A stretch of 64,000 nucleotides of DNA. It comes from Marinobacter sp. THAF197a. GTDB taxonomy: Bacteria > Pseudomonadota > Gammaproteobacteria > Pseudomonadales > Oleiphilaceae. Location: assembly GCF_009363275.1 (NCBI RefSeq), contig NZ_CP045324.1:496001-560000 (forward strand). The letters are read 5' to 3'. The translations under genes and the position numbers were made by a program. The notes under the pieces are model-generated. The model searched no databases. It was given only the letters and a program-made list of their open reading frames with translations, and was not told where the DNA came from. This document shows, piece by piece, positions 33,548-40,989 of the stretch (its first letter is position 1; every line of letters begins with the position of its first letter).

Positions 33548-35191
33548 CCTGAATAGCCGGATCATCTGGTCGGTGGCACTGTCGCCGGCGGTGCCTTCGA
33601 ATTTATCCCCGAGCAGCCGGGGCAGGATCTGGTTGCCAATCTGCTTGCCCAGTTCCACGCCCCACTGATCAAAGCAATCGATATCCCAGATCACGCTTTG
33701 CACGAAGGTGCGGTGCTCATACAGCGCGATCACGGCCCCAAGGGTTGTCGGGGTAATCTTGTCCATCACCAGAATATTGCTGGGTTTATTGCCTGGGATT
33801 TCCTTGTGGGGTGCCAGAGCTTTTGCGTCAGCCGAGGCCAGGCCCGCCTGCAACAGTTCCTGTTCCGCCTCGGCCCGGGTTTTCCCGGCCATCATCGCGC
33901 TGGCCTGGCTCAGGCAGTTGGCAAACAGGGTAGCGTGGTGATGTTCCACCGGGTTGTGGGACTGTAAGGGGATGATGAAGTCAGCCGGAATCAGCCGTGT
34001 GCCCTGGTGAATCAGCTGGTGGTAAGCGTGCTGGCCATTGGCGCCAACGCCGCCCCACAGGATTGGCCCGGTTTCGTAATCCACCGCGTTGCCGTTCTGG
34101 GTTACCCGCTTACCATTACTTTCCATATCCAGCTGTTGCAAGTGCTCCGGCAGATGCTTGAGGTATTCGTCATACGGTAGAACGGCGTGGCTCTGTGCAT
34201 CCCAGAAGTTGTTGTACCAGACGCTCAGCATGGCCATGATCACTGGCAGGTTGCTGGCTGCTGGCTGTTCACGGAAGTGGCAGTCCATCGCGTGAGCGCC
34301 CTCAAGCAGCGCCCGGAAGTGCTCCATGCCGATGATCAGGGCAATGGGCAGGCCGATGGCCGACCAGAGTGAGTAGCGGCCCCCTACCCAGTCCCACATG
34401 GGGAAGATGTTGTTGCGGTCGATGCCAAACCGGATGGCTTCGTCCACGTTGGCGGTCACCGCCAGGAAATGCCGGGCCACCGCTGGCTCACTGCCGCTCT
34501 TGTCGAGAAACCACTGGCGGGCCAACAGGCTGTTATCCAGGGTTTCCTGGGTGCGGAACGACTTCGACTGCACCAGGAATAAGGTGGTTTCCGGGTTCAG
34601 CGACCTCAAGGTTTCGGCGATGTCGGTGCCGTCGATGTTGGCGACAAAGTGGCAGTTCAGATGGCCGTGCCAGAAGGGTTTCAGGGCTTCCACCACCAGT
34701 TTCGGGCCGAGGAACGAGCCGCCGATACCGATGCTCACCACGTCGGTAAAGGGTTTGTTGGTATAACCGGTATGGCGGCCCTCGGTGATGGCGGACACCA
34801 GCTCTGCCATTCTGTCGAGTGTGGCGTGCACTTCCGGAATAATGTTTTTACCGTGTACCCGAACGTCCTGGCCGCGGGGTTGGCGCAATGCCGTGTGCAG
34901 GGCGGGGCGGTTTTCCGTTCGATTGACGATGCCGCCATCAAACAGCGCGTTTCGCTGCTGCTCCAGGCCACAGGCCTGGGCCAGGTCCATCAGCGCGTTG
35001 AAGGTGGCATCGGTAAGCCGATTGCGGGAGAAGTCCAGGGTCAGACCGGCGCCGCTCACCAGGTACCGCTGGGCTCGCTGCGGGTCGTCCCTGAACAGAT
35101 CCCGTATCGGCGTTCCGGCCAGCTTATCCTTGAATTGGGCCAGAACCCGCCATTCCGGAAGGTGAGTCAGTGGTGCCGGTTTGTCGGGCAT
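33530..35191 (-). CDS. pgi: glucose-6-phosphate isomerase
   Basis: 553 residues, the usual proteobacterial length. GIGGSFLGPKLVVEAL, VQSKSFRTQETL (phosphate-binding), GGRYSLWSAIGLPIAL and GANGQHAYHQLIHQGTRLIPADFI (catalytic Glu/His region) are the conserved segments. It interconverts glucose-6-phosphate and fructose-6-phosphate in the cytoplasm. AAGGA lies seven bases before the ATG. It is last in the pcnB-folK-panB-panC-pgi gene order seen in pseudomonads; a 54-bp gap separates it from panC. Confidence 0.97.
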   Translation of the reverse strand: MPDKPAPLTHLPEWRVLAQFKDKLAGTPIRDLFRDDPQRAQRYLVSGAGLTLDFSRNRLTDATFNALMDLAQACGLEQQRNALFDGGIVNRTENRPALHTALRQPRGQDVRVHGKNIIPEVHATLDRMAELVSAITEGRHTGYTNKPFTDVVSIGIGGSFLGPKLVVEALKPFWHGHLNCHFVANIDGTDIAETLRSLNPETTLFLVQSKSFRTQETLDNSLLARQWFLDKSGSEPAVARHFLAVTANVDEAIRFGIDRNNIFPMWDWVGGRYSLWSAIGLPIALIIGMEHFRALLEGAHAMDCHFREQPAASNLPVIMAMLSVWYNNFWDAQSHAVLPYDEYLKHLPEHLQQLDMESNGKRVTQNGNAVDYETGPILWGGVGANGQHAYHQLIHQGTRLIPADFIIPLQSHNPVEHHHATLFANCLSQASAMMAGKTRAEAEQELLQAGLASADAKALAPHKEIPGNKPSNILVMDKITPTTLGAVIALYEHRTFVQSVIWDIDCFDQWGVELGKQIGNQILPRLLGDKFEGTAGDSATDQMIRLFRSANRP

Positions 35192-35245
35192 CAGAGGTTC
35201 CTTTCTGTTCGCCGCCGGACAGTCTTCAGGCGGTGGTTCCTGGTG

Positions 35246-36094
35246 TTATCGGGTGACGCTAAGGTTGTCGATTAGCCGGGTGGTCCCTAAAAACGCCGCG
35301 ACCAGGAGTGTCAGCTCCTGATCTGCTTCGATGGCTGGTTTCAGCGTCTGGCTATTCACAATGTTGAAATAGTCCGGGCGTAGCCCGGCCTTGGCCAGCG
35401 TGTCGTTCGCTTCCCGTGCCAGATCGTCAAAATCGGAGCGGCCCTGTTCCAGTTGCGCAGCCACGTTGGTCAACGTCTGATACACCACCGGCGCAATGGC
35501 TCTTTCCTCTTCATTGAGATAGCCGTTTCTGGAGCTTTTCGCCAGCCCGTCCTCTTCGCGAACAGTGGGGGCGCCAATAATTTCAACCGGGATCATCAGG
35601 TCCCGGGTCAGTTTGCGGATGACGGCCAATTGCTGGAAATCTTTCTCGCCGAACACTGCCAGGTCGGGCTGAACCATGTTGAACAGCATGGTGACGACCG
35701 TTGCCACACCCTCGAAGTGCCCTGGCCGGCTGGCACCGCAGTGCCCTTCGCTGACTTCCGGCACAACCACTTTGGTTTGTCGGGCCAGGCCTTCGGGGTA
35801 AATCTCGTCCGCCGAAGGCGCGAAAACCAGGGTGTTGCCAGCGGCGGCCAGCTTGTCCTGGTCGTCGGCGAGTGTGCGGGGGTAAGTGTCCAGGTCTTCG
35901 TTGGCGCCGAACTGCATCGGATTGACAAAAATGCTGGTGACAACGATATCCGCTGCCTCTGCCGCCTTCCGTACCAGCGAAACGTGGCCCTCGTGCAGAT
36001 TGCCCATGGTGGGCACCAGGCCAATGGTTTTACCCTGCTGCCGGTAGCTGCGCAGAATGGTTCGGAGTTCTTTGAGTGAATGTACGGTTCTCAT
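35246..36094 (-). CDS. panC: pantothenate synthetase PanC
   Basis: 282 residues. GLVPTMGNLHEGHVSLV is the nucleotide-binding HxGH motif; SIFVNPMQFG, GHFEGVATVVTMLFNMVQPD, FGEKDFQQL and SSRNGYLNEEER are all present. It condenses pantoate and beta-alanine with ATP. The start at 36094 overlaps the panB stop as ATGA, so a longer frame beginning at 36346 is rejected. Confidence 0.97.
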   Translation of the reverse strand: MRTVHSLKELRTILRSYRQQGKTIGLVPTMGNLHEGHVSLVRKAAEAADIVVTSIFVNPMQFGANEDLDTYPRTLADDQDKLAAAGNTLVFAPSADEIYPEGLARQTKVVVPEVSEGHCGASRPGHFEGVATVVTMLFNMVQPDLAVFGEKDFQQLAVIRKLTRDLMIPVEIIGAPTVREEDGLAKSSRNGYLNEEERAIAPVVYQTLTNVAAQLEQGRSDFDDLAREANDTLAKAGLRPDYFNIVNSQTLKPAIEADQELTLLVAAFLGTTRLIDNLSVTR

Positions 36095-36885
36095 GCCTTG
36101 AACGTATGCTCCTCGGCCGGAAATGAACGCGCCTTGACGGCCTGGGCGTAGGCGGCGATGGCCTCCGGAATAGAGTTGGTTTCCGCCAGGAAGTTCTTCA
36201 CGAAGCGGGGTTTGCGGCCGGTGGTGATGCCCAGCATATCGTGCAGCACCAGTACCTGGCCGTCGGTGTCTGCGCCTGCGCCAATGCCGATCACCGGGGC
36301 CCGGACGGCCTGGGTGATGCGGGCAGCCAGAGGGGCGGGTACGCATTCCAGAAGGATGACATCGGCGCCGGCCGCTTCCAGCTCGCAGGCATGCTCGATC
36401 ATGGCTTCGGCAGCCTTTTCGTCACGGCCCTGAACCTTGTAGCCGCCAAACTTGTTGACGAATTGTGGCGTCAGCCCCAGGTGGGCGCACACCGGCACAC
36501 CGCGCTCACTCAGGGCTTCGATGGTGTCTTTCATCCAGTCGGTACCCTCAAGCTTGACCATGTGGGCGCCGGCGCGCATCAGTTCTGCGGCGTTGTCCAG
36601 GGCATCGGTCACGGTGCCGTAAGACATGAAAGGCATATCGGCCATGATCAGTGAACCCTGGTTGCCTTTGGCAACGCAGCTGGTGTGGTAAACCATCTGT
36701 TCCATTGTGACTGGCAGGGTGCTGTCATGCCCCTGCAGAACCATGCCCAGCGAATCACCAATCAGGATAACGTCAACGCCGGCCTCACTGACCACATGTG
36801 CGAAGGTGGCATCGTAGGAGGTCAGGGCAGAGAAGGCTTCGCCCTTTTGCTTGTATTCCCGCAGGGTATTGATGGTAACTGCCAT
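36091..36885 (-). CDS. panB: 3-methyl-2-oxobutanoate hydroxymethyltransferase PanB
   Basis: 264 residues. ALTSYDATFAHVVSEAGVDVILIGDSLGMVLQGHDST is the family N-terminus with metal-binding aspartates, and VPVCAHLGLTPQFVNKFGGYKVQGR and IGIGAGADTDGQVLVLHDMLG follow. It makes ketopantoate using methylene-tetrahydrofolate. AAGGA lies four bases before the ATG. Coupled to panC. A gap of 119 bp from the upstream folK leaves room for its own promoter. Confidence 0.97.
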   Translation of the reverse strand: MAVTINTLREYKQKGEAFSALTSYDATFAHVVSEAGVDVILIGDSLGMVLQGHDSTLPVTMEQMVYHTSCVAKGNQGSLIMADMPFMSYGTVTDALDNAAELMRAGAHMVKLEGTDWMKDTIEALSERGVPVCAHLGLTPQFVNKFGGYKVQGRDEKAAEAMIEHACELEAAGADVILLECVPAPLAARITQAVRAPVIGIGAGADTDGQVLVLHDMLGITTGRKPRFVKNFLAETNSIPEAIAAYAQAVKARSFPAEEHTFKA

Positions 36886-37004
36886 AAGATCCTTGCCTTT
36901 TGGGTGGATGGGCCGGTTCTGGCTCGGGGTCGTCCGAGCTCAGAGCGATAGATTAATGCCGGGGTATATCTGACACAAGAGTAGCATGGGAGTCTGGCTT
37001 GGGG

Positions 37005-37505
37005 TCAGTGACTTCCGGCCTTTGGGGGCAATAATCGAAGCTGGTTGTCCGGGCATGCTTGTCGCAGTGTTTCAATGCTTCGGCCATCGGGCAGCACCAG
37101 CTCGGGATTCAGATCGAGCAGGGGCTGCAGCACGAAGTCCCGGTTGGCCAGCTCGGCATGGGGTACGGTCAGTCGTTCGTCGTGGATGCTGTCGTTGCCG
37201 TAAAGCAGCAGGTCAAGGTCCAGGGTTCGGGGCCCCCAGTGGCGCAGTCGCTCCCGGCCATGAGCCTGTTCGATGGCTTGAAGATGATCCAGTAGCTGGT
37301 GTGGCGACAGCTCCGTGGACAGTTGCACGGCGCCATTCACGAAGTCCGGTTGATCCTGAGGGCCAACCGGCCGGCTGGCATAGAAGGCAGACTGTGCCAT
37401 CAGGGAGGTGTTGGGCAGGCTGGCCAGTTCGGCAACCGCGCGTGCCAGCTGTGCGGTTGGGTCTTCCAGATTGCTGCCCAGCCCAACATAGGCCACTACC
37501 GTCAT
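37005..37505 (-). CDS. folK: 6-hydroxymethyl-7,8-dihydropterin pyrophosphokinase FolK (second copy)
   Basis: 166 residues. VVAYVGLGSNLEDP, SAFYASRPVGPQDQPDFVNGAV, HWGPRTLDLDLLLYGND and PHAELANRDFVLQPLLDL all match canonical FolK, more closely than the folB-linked copy. It catalyses pyrophosphate transfer before dihydropteroate synthase. The start overlaps the pcnB stop by 4 bp. Placement between pcnB and panB is the pseudomonad order, and it supplies folate for PanB's cofactor. Confidence 0.95.
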   Translation of the reverse strand: MTVVAYVGLGSNLEDPTAQLARAVAELASLPNTSLMAQSAFYASRPVGPQDQPDFVNGAVQLSTELSPHQLLDHLQAIEQAHGRERLRHWGPRTLDLDLLLYGNDSIHDERLTVPHAELANRDFVLQPLLDLNPELVLPDGRSIETLRQACPDNQLRLLPPKAGSH

Positions 37506-38872
37506 GCTTGCGGTGGCCTTTTGACCGGGCTGCGTTTGCGGCGCCGTTTACGCGGGGTGCTGGCGGAGCCCAGTTCCGACAGCATTTTTTCCTGCCCGCG
37601 TTCATCCAGGCGCTGGAATTCCGTCCACCAGTCGCCGAGGCCCGGTTCGATCTCGCCGGCGGATTCACGTACCAGCAGGAAATCGTACGCAGCCCGGAAG
37701 CGCGGGTGGGTCAGCGTGCCAAAAGCCCGCTTGCCCTGGCGCCTGGGCAGGCGCATCTGCATTTCCCAGATCTCTTTCATCGGGCCTGAGAAGCGTTTCG
37801 GAATGGCCGTGGCCTGCACCTGCCGGCCAATGACTTTGCCGATGGCGCCATGAAGGGCGGGCTGCACCGGGTCGCCATTATCCTGGCGGCGGCGCCATTC
37901 CACTTGTAGGGCCGGCCAGAGCATGGCGGCAAACAGGAAGTAAGGAGTGACGGATTTGCCCTGGGCAATCCGGGCGTCGGTATTGCGCAGTGCCTGGCGA
38001 ATGAGTTCGTCGGATTCCCCGGCGTCGATGGCCTTGGCGGTTTCCGGGAACAAGGGCGCCAGTAGCCCGTACTCGCTGAGCAAGTCGTAGGTAGCTTCGC
38101 CATGGCCCGCCGAGAACAGCTTGAGCACTTCATCAAATAGCCGGGCCGATGGGATGTGAGTCAGCAGTGGAGCCAGTTCCCGGATGGGAGCTTCGGTGTC
38201 CGGTTCAATCTCGAAACCCAGTTTGGCGGCAAAGCGGATGGCGCGAAGCATGCGAACCGGGTCTTCACGGTAGCGGGTTTCCGGGTCACCGATCAGGCGG
38301 ATCTGGCGATTTTTCAGATCGTCAACGCCGTTGGCGTAGTCGATGATGGTGAAGTTGCGGATGCAGTAGTAAAGCGCGTTGATGGTGAAGTCACGGCGCA
38401 GGGCGTCTTCTTCCTGGTTGCCGTAGACATTGTCGCGCAACAGCAGGCCATGCTCACTGGTTCTGTGCTCGTCGGCTGCCGGTTCATCTTCGGTGTCCCG
38501 GGCGTTGCCCCTGAAAGTGGTCACCTCGATGATTTCCCGGCCGAATACCACGTGCACAATCCGGAACCGGCGCCCGATCAGTCGGGAATTCCGGAACAGG
38601 TCGTGAACTTCCTCAGGGGTAGCGTCGGTGGCAATGTCGAAATCCTTTGGCTGTCCGCCCAGGAGGATGTCGCGCACGCCGCCACCCACCAGATAAGCTT
38701 CATAGCCGGCTTTGTTGAGCCGATGCAGGACTTTTCGTGCGGGCTCGCTGATCATCGAGCGGGACACGGTGTGCTGATCCCGGGGGATCTCCTGCCGCTG
38801 GTAGCGTCGGGCTTTCTTTTTCCCGTTGCCGGGAATGAAGGAGCGTAGTTTTTCTACAAGTCGTTTAGGCAT
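37502..38872 (-). CDS. pcnB: poly(A) polymerase I PcnB
   Basis: 456 residues. The nucleotidyltransferase head includes YLVGGGVRDILLGGQPKDFDIATDATPEEV (GG and DxD) and FRIVHVVFG; RRDFTINALYY and YREDPVRMLRAIRFAAKLGF define the class II/PcnB group. The basic C-terminus (TPRKRRRKRSPVKRP) and N-terminus (KKKARRYQRQ) favour RNA binding. It adds 3' A-tails that promote RNA decay. It is the first protein gene after the crcZ terminator, and begins the run pcnB-folK. Confidence 0.95.
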   Translation of the reverse strand: MPKRLVEKLRSFIPGNGKKKARRYQRQEIPRDQHTVSRSMISEPARKVLHRLNKAGYEAYLVGGGVRDILLGGQPKDFDIATDATPEEVHDLFRNSRLIGRRFRIVHVVFGREIIEVTTFRGNARDTEDEPAADEHRTSEHGLLLRDNVYGNQEEDALRRDFTINALYYCIRNFTIIDYANGVDDLKNRQIRLIGDPETRYREDPVRMLRAIRFAAKLGFEIEPDTEAPIRELAPLLTHIPSARLFDEVLKLFSAGHGEATYDLLSEYGLLAPLFPETAKAIDAGESDELIRQALRNTDARIAQGKSVTPYFLFAAMLWPALQVEWRRRQDNGDPVQPALHGAIGKVIGRQVQATAIPKRFSGPMKEIWEMQMRLPRRQGKRAFGTLTHPRFRAAYDFLLVRESAGEIEPGLGDWWTEFQRLDERGQEKMLSELGSASTPRKRRRKRSPVKRPPQA

Positions 38873-39017
38873 GAAATTCCGTGATTGCGATGCGCAAAGA
38901 CGGGGATTTTAACGGTTTGCGCAGGAATTGCACATGTTTAGGCAGAAACGGAAATAGAAAAGGTGATTTTTGTTCAGGGGTTGGGGCGCTGAGGGTGGGT
39001 CTGTGGGCCAGATAATC

Positions 39018-39047
39018 AAAAGGCGGATCCGTTTTCACGAACCCGCC
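39018..39047 (-). terminator. intrinsic terminator of crcZ
   Basis: Minus-strand GGCGGGTTCGT (39047-39037), loop GAAA, ACGGATCCGCC (39032-39022), then TTTTGATTAT. All 11 positions pair, with two G-T wobbles. Confidence 0.88.
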
Positions 39048-39400
39048 CTGAAAGCGTTGACGATCTGCATTGTTTTTGTTGTTGCCGGGATTCTTTTTGA
39101 TTTTTTTACCCCACCGTGTTGTCCCAACAGTAAGGACATCAAATAACGCAAACGGAAAGCTTTGAATACATAGAGCGGTCAGGAGCAAAATGCGGGCTAT
39201 GTTGGTAGGTGCAGTGCCGCTTCTGGAGCGATTCTTCTCTACATCTACAACTCGCACATGCCTGGGGACCACTAAAAAGCAAAGTACCCAAAACACTCAG
39301 TTCGCTTGCATCCTGTTTTTGTTTTTGTTGCTGGATGCTCATGCAGCTTTTTGTTTTTGTTTTGCCGCTGCGTTGTCACTTTTGTTTTTGTTGTTGTGCG
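39018..39400 (-). ncRNA. crcZ: CrcZ-like small RNA (Hfq/Crc decoy)
   Basis: The 712-bp stretch between cbrB and pcnB contains an RNA gene instead of a protein gene. A sigma-54 promoter would start transcription near 39400, at GCGCACAACAACAAAAAC, almost the same as the GCACAACAACAA 5' end I recall for Pseudomonas CrcZ. CA-rich AANAANAA motifs lie at 39397-39380, 39364-39348, 39330-39315 and 39083-39069 (minus strand). An 11-bp hairpin with T-run ends it near 39018, giving about 383 nt (CrcZ of P. aeruginosa is about 400). CrcZ titrates Hfq/Crc when carbon is poor, relieving catabolite repression. The synteny cbrA-cbrB-crcZ-pcnB is exact. I have seen no expression evidence. Confidence 0.85.
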
Positions 39401-39410
39401 CTAATAAGGG

Positions 39411-39426
39411 TGCGAAGGCTGTGCCA
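39411..39426 (-). promoter_or_regulatory. sigma-54 promoter of crcZ
   Basis: Minus-strand TGGCAC-AGCCT-TCGCA: a perfect -24 box, and GG and GC exactly ten bases apart; only one base of the -12 box (C for T) departs from TTGCA. It sits directly upstream of the CA-motif RNA and downstream of CbrB-type repeats. Confidence 0.88.
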
Positions 39427-39476
39427 GTTTTTGAAAATCTTTAATTAACAGAGGGTTATGTTTTTGTGAGAAATAA

Positions 39477-39559
39477 GTGTTACCCCGTATACGTCTAAAG
39501 TGTTACCTGTCTCACGTAACCTGAGCCGGAAGTGTTACCTTGGGGAACGCCTGGTAACA
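39477..39559 (-). promoter_or_regulatory. CbrB upstream activator repeats
   Basis: Minus-strand order: TGTTACC (39559-39553), GGTAACA (39539-39533), GTTAC (39520-39516), GGTAACA (39507-39501), GGGTAACAC (39485-39477). The first two form an inverted repeat with a 13-base spacer, and the next two a second inverted repeat. GTTAC/GTAAC repeats upstream of crcZ are the known CbrB sites in Pseudomonas. They lie about 60-140 bp upstream of the sigma-54 promoter, immediately behind the cbrB stop codon. Confidence 0.8.
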
Positions 39560-39584
39560 AATGATTTTGGATTCATTTCTTTGT

Positions 39585-40982
39585 TCAGGAACTTTTCTTG
39601 CGGGGAATACCCAAACGCTGGCGCCGTTCCCACAGAGATTTCCGGCTGATGCCCAGTTTCTGAGCCAGCTCGGTTTCGCTCATCCGGTCCTGGTTCTCCA
39701 GCACAAAATGCTGAAAGTAGTCTTCCAGAGACAGGTCGTTGGCGGAGTCCGGCTCGCGGGTGCGGGTCTGCTCGTTGTTGCCTTCTACCAAAGTTTCGGG
39801 AATGTATTCGTCACTGCCCTCGTTATCGAGGTCCAGCACTGAGGGGGTGATGATGTCTCCGTCCGTGAGAATGGAGGCCCGTTCGATGGCATTTTCCAGC
39901 TCCCGCACGTTACCTGGCCAGCGGCACCGCTCCAGCGCCTGCATGGCCTCCGGGCTGAGACTGAGCTCCGGCCGTCCGAGCTTCTCTGCCTGCCGCTTAA
40001 GGAAACGGCGGGCCAGGCCCAGAATGTCTGACCGGCGTTCTCGCAGGGGCGGAATTCGGATTTGCATTACGTTAAGCCGGTAATACAGGTCTTCCCGGAA
40101 TTCTCCGGTGCGGGTCATTGCTTTCAGGTTGCGGTGGGTTGCGGCAATCATGCGCACATCGACTTTCCGGCTCTGGGTGGAGCCGACCTTGCGGATCTCG
40201 CTTTCCTGCAGCACCCGCAGTAGCCGGGCCTGGGCTTCCGCTGGCAGTTCTCCTATCTCATCAAGGAACAGGCTGCCGCCATCGGCGGCTTCAATCAGAC
40301 CGGTACGGGCGGATACGGCGCCGGTGAAGGCGCCTTTCTCATGGCCGAACAACTCCGATTCAATCAGGCTTTCGGGTATGGCGGCGCAGTTTACTGAAAT
40401 CAGCGGCTTGGTAGCCCGGGGGCTGAGCAGATGCAGGGCTCTGGCCGCCAACTCCTTGCCGGTGCCGGACTCGCCCTGTATCAGGACGGTGGTTTCGGTC
40501 GGGGCCACCTTGCGAATCAGCGTGAACACCTTCTGCATGGGCTCGCACTGGCCGTACATGATGGCTGCCGGGTCGGATTCGGTCGCCTGGTGCTGCCCGG
40601 TGCTCTCGCCACTGCCGGGCTCAGCAGGCTGCGTACTCTGGCGGGCCAGGATGTTCTCCACGGCTGCGAGCATTTCATCGTGATCAAAGGGCTTGGCGAT
40701 GTAGTCCACGGCGCCGAGTTTCATGGAATCCACGGCGGAGCGCAGGCTGGCATAGCTGGTCATGATCAGCACCGGGGTGTTGGGCGCCCGGTTGATCATC
40801 TCGGTACCCGCCGCGCCGGGCAGGCGCAGATCTGTGATGATCAGGTCAAAGCCGTCCGGTTCCAGGTTGTCCGCTTCCTCAACGGAGACGGCATCCGCCA
40901 CTTCGTAACCGGCGTGCTGTAGAAGCTTGCGGACCGCGGAGCGGATAATGTCTTCATCTTCAACTATCAGAATACGGGGCAT
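39585..40982 (-). CDS. cbrB: sigma-54 response regulator CbrB
   Basis: 465 residues. The receiver domain has the phospho-acceptor D51 (IITDLRLPG); the AAA+ domain has Walker A GESGTGKE, the sigma-54 contact loop GAFTGA, and DGGSLFLDEIGELP. The C-terminal Fis-type HTH is SETELAQKLGISRKSLWERRQRL. With CbrA it responds to carbon/nitrogen balance and activates crcZ. It starts 7 bp after cbrA, and the gene is followed directly by its own predicted binding repeats. Confidence 0.96.
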   Translation of the reverse strand: MPRILIVEDEDIIRSAVRKLLQHAGYEVADAVSVEEADNLEPDGFDLIITDLRLPGAAGTEMINRAPNTPVLIMTSYASLRSAVDSMKLGAVDYIAKPFDHDEMLAAVENILARQSTQPAEPGSGESTGQHQATESDPAAIMYGQCEPMQKVFTLIRKVAPTETTVLIQGESGTGKELAARALHLLSPRATKPLISVNCAAIPESLIESELFGHEKGAFTGAVSARTGLIEAADGGSLFLDEIGELPAEAQARLLRVLQESEIRKVGSTQSRKVDVRMIAATHRNLKAMTRTGEFREDLYYRLNVMQIRIPPLRERRSDILGLARRFLKRQAEKLGRPELSLSPEAMQALERCRWPGNVRELENAIERASILTDGDIITPSVLDLDNEGSDEYIPETLVEGNNEQTRTREPDSANDLSLEDYFQHFVLENQDRMSETELAQKLGISRKSLWERRQRLGIPRKKSS

Positions 40983-40989
40983 ATCGCGT

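Noticed and set aside
34735..35275. Frames opposite pgi and panC as separate genes
   Set aside because: They run opposite well-conserved enzymes and have no SD or domain.
39301..39400. The repeated TTTGTTTTTG stretches as a CRISPR or satellite repeat
   Set aside because: Spacing is irregular, repeats are short and degenerate, and the strand, promoter and terminator fit an sRNA with CA motifs.
39190..39444. A small plus-strand frame rich in Leu/Phe in the cbrB-pcnB gap
   Set aside because: Its LFLFLLL-type stretches are the complement of the CA-rich motifs of the CrcZ-like RNA. It has no SD and no conserved protein features.
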